A DNA stretch of 64,000 nt from a virus, in IMG/VR virus record IMGVR_UViG_3300032241_000811, positions 45,581-109,580 of that record, one strand, 5' to 3'. Shown in pieces: positions 58,178 to 64,000 of this stretch. Numbering within the stretch: position 1 is the stretch's first letter; every line of letters begins with the position of its first letter. Below the pieces are notes generated by a model that was not told where the DNA came from, searched no databases, and worked only from the letters and a program-made list of their open reading frames with translations. A program made the translations under genes and the position numbers.

Positions 58178-58918
58178 TCAACCTAAAATGAATTGCGGCG
58201 GCGCTTCAAATTCCAGCCTTATCTGTTCTTCAAGCTTTTCAATTTCTTGTGTTGCTTCATCATAGATTTGCTGCCCATTGAGTGTGATACCACCAGGTAG
58301 CTGCATACCACCAAACTTCTTTAGGTTGTTACCCCAAACCTTCTTGATGTTAGCTGTTGTCAGTCTTTTGAGCATTCTATCATTCCATACTTTGGGGTAA
58401 TCTTCTGGATCAATGATTGTAAAAGCATCTACCACAAGATATTCGCCGGGTGATACCATACCCCAGTCCATGTCAAGAAATAGCTTGTTGGTGTGTCTGT
58501 TGAATCTGACTGGCTGATCACCAGAGAAGAGCATGTCCAAAGTACGGATATGCTGCATTGTCAGCGCATAATTGACATAAGAGACTGAGGTGAAGTCATA
58601 GAGTTCGTGCAAGCGCAACTGATAGCGCAAGTCAAACATATTGATGGTTGCGCTGGTTGTTGATACTGGCCAGATGTTATTGACGCCAATGATATTGTCT
58701 GGGATTGGTATCCAGTTGTTTGTGATGTCTGTTTGTGTTAACAGATACTTCATATAGTATCTTTCGGTACCATCAAAGTGAAACTGCTGGAAATACTGAA
58801 GAGACAGGTCAACACAGTCATCAACCTGATCATCATCCACATTGATCTGAATAACGGGTGCGCCTAGTTGTCTTAGGCACCAGTCTTTATGGTCATCTCT
58901 TGTTGCTGGGATAGTCAT
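58178..58918 (-). CDS. 13: Neck protein gp13
   Basis: The 246-residue protein has LRQLGAPVIQINVDDDQVDD, SLQYFQQFHFDGTERYYMKY, NIIGVNNIWPVS and KVWNDRMLKRLTTANIKKVW, conserved in T4-like gp13 (309 residues in T4). It joins head and tail with gp14. AAAGAGGT and a CATAAATA-type late site lie upstream. Confidence 0.92.
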   Translation of the reverse strand: MTIPATRDDHKDWCLRQLGAPVIQINVDDDQVDDCVDLSLQYFQQFHFDGTERYYMKYLLTQTDITNNWIPIPDNIIGVNNIWPVSTTSATINMFDLRYQLRLHELYDFTSVSYVNYALTMQHIRTLDMLFSGDQPVRFNRHTNKLFLDMDWGMVSPGEYLVVDAFTIIDPEDYPKVWNDRMLKRLTTANIKKVWGNNLKKFGGMQLPGGITLNGQQIYDEATQEIEKLEEQIRLEFEAPPQFILG

Positions 58919-58961
58919 TTGAACAATAATACCTCTTTATCTATATGGGTATTTATGTTTC

Positions 58962-60113
58962 TTATACACCACCGCGGTTTAGAAAATTATGTAGTAAAAC
59001 ACCTTTGGGGAAAGTCAGGCCTGAGTTATTGCGAATGACTTGCCCAACAGCAGCACTATAAGGTACAAAATGAATATCACCATTGGGTGCTAGGACACCA
59101 CCAATATAAGCAATAGATGTAGTATATACCAATGAATAAGTGGATACCACACCAGAAGCAGATATCTTTTGCCCAACAGGAGCACCATAAGGTACAAAAT
59201 GAATATCACCATTGGGTGCTAGGACACCACCAATATAAGCACCTGATGTATTAGTATAAACCAATGAATATGTTGATACAACACCAGAAGCAGATATCTT
59301 TTGCCCAACAGGAGCACCATAAGGTACAAAATGGATATCACCATTGGGGGCTAGGGCACCACCATTATAAGCACCTGATGTATTAGTATATACCAAAGAA
59401 TAAGTGGATACCACACCAGCGGCGGATATCTTTTGCCCGACAGCGGCAAATAAAGGTACAAAATGAATATCTCCATTTGGTGCTAGGGCACCGCCAACAT
59501 AAGCGGATGATGCATTAGTATATACCAATGAATAAGTGGATACCACACCAGACGCAGATATCTTTTGCCCTACTGCGGCACTTCTAGGTACAAAATGGAT
59601 ATCACCATTTGGTGCTAGGACACCACCATCATAACCGTAATTGTTTACTGTGTAAACCAAAGAATATGTGGATACCACACCAGACGCAGATATCTTTTGC
59701 CCAACAGCAGCATTAAAAGGTACAAAATGGATATCACCATTGGGGGCTAGGGCACCACCAACATAAGCACCTGATGTATTAGTATAAACCACAGAATATG
59801 TGGATACCACACCAGACGCAGATATCTTTTGCCCGACAGCGGCAAATATAGGTACAAAATGATTATCTCCATTGGGTGCTAGGACACCGCCAGCATAAGC
59901 GCCTGCTGCAGTATATACCAAAGAATATGTGCTGACAATTTCATTTGTGAACAGTCGCCCAGCCTGCACACCTTCATTTAGGAACTTCTGAAAATTGGTC
60001 CAGCCAGACAAGTCAGTGCCAATGGAGTTGTTATCTCCACTTGGCATAGTTCCTTGAAACTGGTTGACGAGTTCTGCATTGAAACTTGGTGCTATTTTTC
60101 GCGGTGTTGCCAT
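58962..60113 (-). CDS. Seven-repeat beta-propeller-like adhesin, copy A
   Basis: The 383-residue protein has an N-terminal 60-residue domain (KIAPSFNAELVNQF, a SGWTNFQKFL helix) and then seven units of about 44 residues. Each unit carries STYSLVYT, GGVLAPNGDIHFVP and AAVGQKISASGVV. Seven units of four short strands fit a seven-bladed propeller. Paired variable residues follow HFVP. This probably lies at the tip of a fibre or at the neck; receptor or glycan binding is inferred. Copies B and C are nearly identical in the repeats. Confidence 0.65.
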   Translation of the reverse strand: MATPRKIAPSFNAELVNQFQGTMPSGDNNSIGTDLSGWTNFQKFLNEGVQAGRLFTNEIVSTYSLVYTAAGAYAGGVLAPNGDNHFVPIFAAVGQKISASGVVSTYSVVYTNTSGAYVGGALAPNGDIHFVPFNAAVGQKISASGVVSTYSLVYTVNNYGYDGGVLAPNGDIHFVPRSAAVGQKISASGVVSTYSLVYTNASSAYVGGALAPNGDIHFVPLFAAVGQKISAAGVVSTYSLVYTNTSGAYNGGALAPNGDIHFVPYGAPVGQKISASGVVSTYSLVYTNTSGAYIGGVLAPNGDIHFVPYGAPVGQKISASGVVSTYSLVYTTSIAYIGGVLAPNGDIHFVPYSAAVGQVIRNNSGLTFPKGVLLHNFLNRGGV

Positions 60114-62262
60114 TTGTGTGTTGCCTTATTATAACTTATTTAGCCACGGTGACATAGCAATTGCTGGGGCTAAAGGATGCCCCATAGTTGAGATTTTTTG
60201 CCTAACAGCAGCACTAAAAGGTACAAAATGAATATCTCCATTTGGTGCTAGGGCACCACCAATATAAGCGCCTGATGCATTAGTATAAACCAAAGAATAA
60301 GTGGATACCACACCAGACGCAGATATCTTTTGCCCTACTGCGGCTTGGTCAGGTACAAAATGGATATCACCATTTGGTGCTAGAACACCACCAACATAAG
60401 CAAGTGCTGATGTATATACCAATGAATATGTTGATACAACACCAGAAGCAGATATCTTTTGCCCAACAGCAGCACTATAAGGTACAAAATGGATATCACC
60501 ATTGGGTGCTAGGGCACCACCATTATAAGCGCTTGATGCATTAGTATATACCAAAGAATAAGTGGATACCACACCAGACGCAGATATCTTTTGCCCAACA
60601 GCAGCATAATAAGGTACAAAATGGATATCACCATTTGGTGCTAGGACACCGCCAGCATAAGCGCCTGATGCATTAGTATAAACCACAGAATATGTGGATA
60701 CAACACCAGCAGCGGATATCTTTTGCCCTACTGCGGCACTTCTAGGTACAAAATGGATATAACCATTGGGGGCTAGGACACCGCCAACATAAGCGGATGA
60801 TGCATTAGTATATACCAATGAATATGTGGATACCACACCAGTAGCAGCGGATATCTTTTGCCCTACTGCGGCATTGGCAGGAACAAAATGGATATCACCA
60901 TTGGGGGCTAGGGCACCACCAATATAAGCGCCTGATGCATTAGTATAAACCAAAGAATAAGTGGATACCACACCAGACGCAGATATCTTTTGCCCTACTG
61001 CGGCACTTCTAGGTACAAAATGAATATCACCATTTGGTGCTAGGACACCGCCAGCATAAGCGCCTGATGCAGTATATACCAAAGAATATGTACTCGTAAT
61101 ATCTGTGCTATACAGCTTACCAGCAGAAACGCTCTTTTGCAAAAGGTTTTGGAACTTATACCAAGCAGCAAGGTCTGTGCCAACGCTGCTGTTGTTTGCA
61201 GTCGGCAATGTACCCCAGCCAGTGTTTGCTGTTTCGTTCGCCCAAATCGGTGCTATGTTATGTGTGTTTGCTGTCATGTGTTATCTTTTATTGAAATACG
61301 GTGAGCAGCAGGTGCCAATATCAAATGGGCGTGCTGGAAAGGTATTAAGTATTGCTCCACCAGAGGCAAATTGATTGAAAATATAAATGCTACCATCAGG
61401 TGCCAATAATCCAGCATAGTAATTTCCGGAACCAGAATTAGTAAAAGTATATGTGGATACCACACCAGACGCAGATATCTTTTGCCCTACTGCGGCATAG
61501 TTAGGTACAAAATGAATATCTCCATTTGGTGCTAGGACACCACCAATATAACCGTAATTGTTTATTGTGTAAACCAAAGAATATGTGGATACAACACCAG
61601 TAATAGATACCTTTTGCCCGACAGCGGCAAATGTAGGTACAAAATGAATATCTCCATTTGGCGCTAGAACACCGCCACTGTAAGCAGTAGATGTAGTATA
61701 AACCACAGAATAAGTGGATACCACACCAGCGGCGGATATCTTTTGCCCAACAGCAGCACTATAAGGTACAAAATGAATATCACCATTTGGTGCTAGGGCA
61801 CCGCCAGAATAAGCGCCTGATGCATTAGTATAAACCACAGAATATGTGGATACCACACCAGACGCAGATATCTTTTGCCCAACAGCAGCATAATAAGGTA
61901 CAAAATGGATATCACCATTTGGTGCTAGGGCACCACCATTATAAGCGCTTGATGCATTAGTATATACCAATGAATAAGTGGATACCACACCAGACGCAGA
62001 TATCTTTTGCCCGACAGCGGCAAGTGTAGGTACAAAATGAATATCTCCATTTGGCGCTAGGACACCACCATTATAAGCACCTGATGCATTAGTATATACC
62101 AATGAATAAGTGGATACCACACCAGCAGCGGATATCTTTTGCCCTACAGGAGCATTTCTCGGAACAAAATGAATATCTCCATTTGGTGCTAAGACTCCTC
62201 CAGAGTATGCTTGTGTTGATGCAACAGTATATATAAGAGTAAACGTGCTGACAACATCGGTA
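59036..62262 (-). repeat. Array of about 21 related 132-bp repeats across three genes
   Basis: Units of 132 bp (126-135) share a stretch coding for GQKIS, GVVSTYS and LAPNGDIHF. Many stretches of 30 or more bases are identical between units and between genes. Such repeats favour recombination, gene conversion and copy changes. Confidence 0.9.
60129..61277 (-). CDS. Seven-repeat beta-propeller-like adhesin, copy B
   Basis: The 382-residue protein has its own N-terminal domain (NIAPIWANETANTGWGTLP and a WYKFQNLLQK helix) joined to seven repeats of the same type as copies A and C. One repeat has APNGYIHF in place of DIHF, and one has an inserted residue (KISAATGVV). The C-terminal unit differs after HFVPFSAAVRQ. 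Stop and next start are 15 bases apart. Function as for copy A. Confidence 0.65.
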   Translation of the reverse strand: MTANTHNIAPIWANETANTGWGTLPTANNSSVGTDLAAWYKFQNLLQKSVSAGKLYSTDITSTYSLVYTASGAYAGGVLAPNGDIHFVPRSAAVGQKISASGVVSTYSLVYTNASGAYIGGALAPNGDIHFVPANAAVGQKISAATGVVSTYSLVYTNASSAYVGGVLAPNGYIHFVPRSAAVGQKISAAGVVSTYSVVYTNASGAYAGGVLAPNGDIHFVPYYAAVGQKISASGVVSTYSLVYTNASSAYNGGALAPNGDIHFVPYSAAVGQKISASGVVSTYSLVYTSALAYVGGVLAPNGDIHFVPDQAAVGQKISASGVVSTYSLVYTNASGAYIGGALAPNGDIHFVPFSAAVRQKISTMGHPLAPAIAMSPWLNKL

Positions 62263-62432
62263 CTAAATGTTTTACCAGCAATAACAGAGAGGCTCATTAT
62301 GTCATGTAAGCCCTGCCAAACAGAAGGGTCTGTTGCTGCGGCACCATCGTCTGCAACAGGAATGACACCGCTGAGTGTTTCATAAAGGTCTGATTGACTT
62401 TGCGCTCCAAGAAAATGTGTATTTGAAAGCAT
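61281..62432 (-). CDS. Seven-repeat beta-propeller-like adhesin, copy C
   Basis: The 383-residue protein has a third N-terminal domain (FLGAQSQSDLYETLSGVIP, WQGLHDIMS helix), then seven repeats. The last unit is degenerate (LLAPDGSIYIFNQFASGG) and ends with CCSPYFN. The N-terminal domains of A, B and C differ more than the repeats, so they may sit in different positions on the virion. It abuts the fibre gene by 1 base. Confidence 0.65.
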   Translation of the reverse strand: MLSNTHFLGAQSQSDLYETLSGVIPVADDGAAATDPSVWQGLHDIMSLSVIAGKTFSTDVVSTFTLIYTVASTQAYSGGVLAPNGDIHFVPRNAPVGQKISAAGVVSTYSLVYTNASGAYNGGVLAPNGDIHFVPTLAAVGQKISASGVVSTYSLVYTNASSAYNGGALAPNGDIHFVPYYAAVGQKISASGVVSTYSVVYTNASGAYSGGALAPNGDIHFVPYSAAVGQKISAAGVVSTYSVVYTTSTAYSGGVLAPNGDIHFVPTFAAVGQKVSITGVVSTYSLVYTINNYGYIGGVLAPNGDIHFVPNYAAVGQKISASGVVSTYTFTNSGSGNYYAGLLAPDGSIYIFNQFASGGAILNTFPARPFDIGTCCSPYFNKR

Positions 62433-63559
62433 TACCCGACAACCATAAGTGTATATTGATTAGTGGAAGGCGCAACCACAAACTCCAACTGAATGGTATT
62501 TGCGCTGGTGTACTTGATATCAGGATAGACAAAGTATCCTGTTGACCATTCACGAACCGCAGGCATCACAAAAGTCTTATTCAAGCTGTGTGTGACATTG
62601 AAAGCATTTGCTGATGAGTTGCCCACGTTTGCTGTAAATGATGACAAACCACCAGTAGAGATAGCAACACCATTGACGAGAACAGAAGCAGCGTTGATCG
62701 AACCGGCAACATCAAGCTTATATGTTGGGGTGTCGTTACGCCCGATAGATACATTACCTGAGTTTGGATTGACAACAAAGTTTGCTGTATTGACATTGGC
62801 TTTTGTCAGTGTGCCAGAAGTTTGTTCTGAAAAGAGAATATATCTGACTGCGTTTACAGAATCAACATAGATATTTGTGTTGGAGTAAGTTGCTACAGTA
62901 TTAGCCCAACCATTAGAGGCAGCACCTACTGATTGAGCATAAGTGTTGGAGTAACCAAATACAGTATTAGCCCAACCATTAGCAGCAGCACCTACTGTTT
63001 GAGCATATGCGTTGGCACCACCACCAACAGATGTATCTCCATTGATGTATATGGTGTTATTACCAAATACACCACTTGCTGATACAGAGACCGATCCCGT
63101 ACCTAGAATAGAAAGGCTACCATTTGGGCTGGTGTTTGTTCCTACCACATACACATTGGTATTGAGTGGTGTAGATTGAGCATATATTTTGATAAACGCT
63201 GAATTTGCATTAGCATAGGCTAGATTAGCCACACCAAAAGCAGCACCAGCATTAGATTGGGCTCCATTAGCTTGAGTGAACGCGGCACCAATGGAGACAT
63301 TCAATGATGACCCAACATTCTGAATGTAAGGAACAACATTCAAACCTGCGACTATCATGCCAGTAGATATATTGGCTTGCCCAGCTACATCTAGTTTATA
63401 ACCAGGATTACTTGTGCCAATACCAAGATTACCGTTCTGGTCAATTCTTGCGACTTCTGATCCTGCTGTAGAGACAGTCATTGTATTGCCGCCATTGGCC
63501 CTGATAACCGTTGTCCCGGTTACATCTAAATGTATATTTGCGACTTTAAGAATAGCCAT
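62432..63559 (-). CDS. Tail-fibre-like protein with GIGTSNPxYKLDVAG motifs
   Basis: The 375-residue protein has NLGIGTSNPGYKLDVAGQAN and NVSIGRNDTPTYKLDVAGSI, found in phage fibre and chaperone-linked proteins. It includes the 22-residue units SNTYAQSVGAASNGWANTV that recur in the next gene. The ending (LMVVG) closes a possible C-terminal domain (AFNVTHSLNKTFVMPAVREW). A late promoter lies upstream. It is likely a trimeric fibre. Confidence 0.75.
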   Translation of the reverse strand: MAILKVANIHLDVTGTTVIRANGGNTMTVSTAGSEVARIDQNGNLGIGTSNPGYKLDVAGQANISTGMIVAGLNVVPYIQNVGSSLNVSIGAAFTQANGAQSNAGAAFGVANLAYANANSAFIKIYAQSTPLNTNVYVVGTNTSPNGSLSILGTGSVSVSASGVFGNNTIYINGDTSVGGGANAYAQTVGAAANGWANTVFGYSNTYAQSVGAASNGWANTVATYSNTNIYVDSVNAVRYILFSEQTSGTLTKANVNTANFVVNPNSGNVSIGRNDTPTYKLDVAGSINAASVLVNGVAISTGGLSSFTANVGNSSANAFNVTHSLNKTFVMPAVREWSTGYFVYPDIKYTSANTIQLEFVVAPSTNQYTLMVVG

Positions 63560-63584
63560 ATTGTTTTATCCTGATCCTTTTATA

Positions 63585-63592
63585 TATTTATA
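63585..63592 (-). promoter_or_regulatory. Late promoter TATAAATA of the fibre/propeller unit
   Basis: Perfect TATAAATA on the minus strand, 26 bases upstream of the ATG at 63559; it may drive the fibre gene and the three propeller genes. Confidence 0.82.
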
Positions 63593-63601
63593 AGCGTTTC
63601 T

Positions 63602-64000
63602 TTAGAACATTATAATATTGCCTGAAATAACAATATCACCATTGGCGAGTATCTGAGCAGCAGTACCAAAAGAAGCAATATTCGTAGAAGTGGAAATATT
63701 AGTGGTATTGACACCGCCTGTTACTGTTAAAGCACCTACTAATGTTCCTGTGCTATTGGCTAAAAACTTAGTATTAGAATAACCGAATACTGTGTTTGTC
63801 CAGCCGTTTGCAGCAGCCCCTACAGTCTGTGCATAGGTATTAGAATAACCAAAAACAGTATTGGTCCAACCATTAGATGCTGCTCCAACAGTCTGTGCAT
63901 AGGTATTAGAAGCAGACCAAGCTGTGTTAATGTATCCATTTGAGGCAGCCCCTACTGTTTGGGCATATGTATTAGAATAACCAAAAACAGTATTGGTCCA
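63602..64000 (-). CDS. Fibre-like protein, 5' end cut by window edge
   Basis: The frame is open from the window end to TAA at 63604-63602 (132 residues visible). Repeats SNTYAQTVGAASNGWTNTVF occur several times at 66-bp spacing, followed by a C-terminal ALTVTGGVNTTNISTSTNIA and ANGDIVISGNIIMF. It shares the repeat with the following fibre gene. The full length and N-terminus lie outside the window. Confidence 0.7.
   Translation of the reverse strand, partial: WTNTVFGYSNTYAQTVGAASNGYINTAWSASNTYAQTVGAASNGWTNTVFGYSNTYAQTVGAAANGWTNTVFGYSNTKFLANSTGTLVGALTVTGGVNTTNISTSTNIASFGTAAQILANGDIVISGNIIMF

Noticed and set aside
59036-62262. CRISPR-like or DGR variable-repeat array
   Set aside because: The repeats are in frame, coding and 132 bp long, without short unique spacers. 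No reverse transcriptase or template repeat is visible in the window.

Overview
The window is a contiguous piece of a large contractile-tailed bacteriophage of the T4 superfamily. Every gene I can support lies on the minus strand, so transcription runs from high to low coordinates. The evidence is the nearly complete set of T4 core proteins in recognisable order. Reading in the transcription direction these are fibre/propeller genes, 13, 14, 15, 16, 17, 18, 19, 20, prohead genes, 21, 22, 23, a gp3-like gene, uvsY, uvsW, 55, 47, 46, 1, 45, 44, 62, regA and 43. Protein style (CobS-like ATPase, Hsp20, a gp3-like gene beside uvsY, LNE/S prohead cleavage motifs) is closer to the marine and alphaproteobacterial T4-like phages (cyanophage-like, Caulobacter/Rhizobium-type) than to coliphage T4. 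The host cannot be read from the sequence. Base composition is about 40% GC by eye. No tRNA, integrase or CRISPR array was seen.

Region by region. 58.2-64.0 kb holds neck gene 13, three tandem paralogues built of seven 44-residue repeats each (probable beta-propeller adhesins), and two fibre-like proteins with 22-residue repeats, the last cut by the window edge. 50.6-58.1 kb holds neck and tail-completion genes 14 and 15, virion fibre proteins, terminase 16/17 and a GIY-YIG homing endonuclease between 13 and 14. 37.5-50.5 kb is sheath, tube, portal, prohead core, protease and major capsid, and includes an ADP-ribosyltransferase-like protein with a putative capsid-targeting leader. 31-37.5 kb is recombination and late transcription (uvsY, uvsW, 55, 47, 46). 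23.8-31 kb carries a PLP-enzyme/glycosyltransferase/DNA-methyltransferase cassette and a CobS-like AAA+ plus CobT-like metallopeptidase-VWA pair. 18-22.5 kb is the replication module (1, 45, 44, 62, regA), with an endonuclease-VII-like gene placed exactly in the 44/62 junction. 3.4-18 kb is an accessory block separating regA from DNA polymerase. It contains nucleotide-sugar synthesis (Gmd, Fcl-type, a ColD-like 3-dehydratase, an RmlB-like dehydratase), many glycosyltransferases, FkbM, dUTPase, PAAR and Hsp20. DNA polymerase and a membrane coiled-coil protein close the window.

Regulation. Two promoter classes are visible. Early/middle units have host-type sites close to TTGACA-17-TATAAT (eight found, all with 17-bp spacers). 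Several virion genes have the T4 late element TATAAATA 25-60 bases upstream of the start. Neighbouring genes often overlap as TAATG or ATGA, so translational coupling is common.

How the genes work together. The replisome, recombination proteins and late sigma factor copy the genome and switch on late genes. Terminase packs DNA into a head matured by gp21, which probably also processes packaged effector proteins. The sugar block probably makes a GDP-deoxyhexose (fucose- or colitose-like) and transfers it to a phage or host glycan. The most unusual items are the three seven-repeat propeller genes, the head-packaged ADP-ribosyltransferase candidate, the ColD-like sugar branch, and the precise 8-bp duplication around the mobile nuclease gene.
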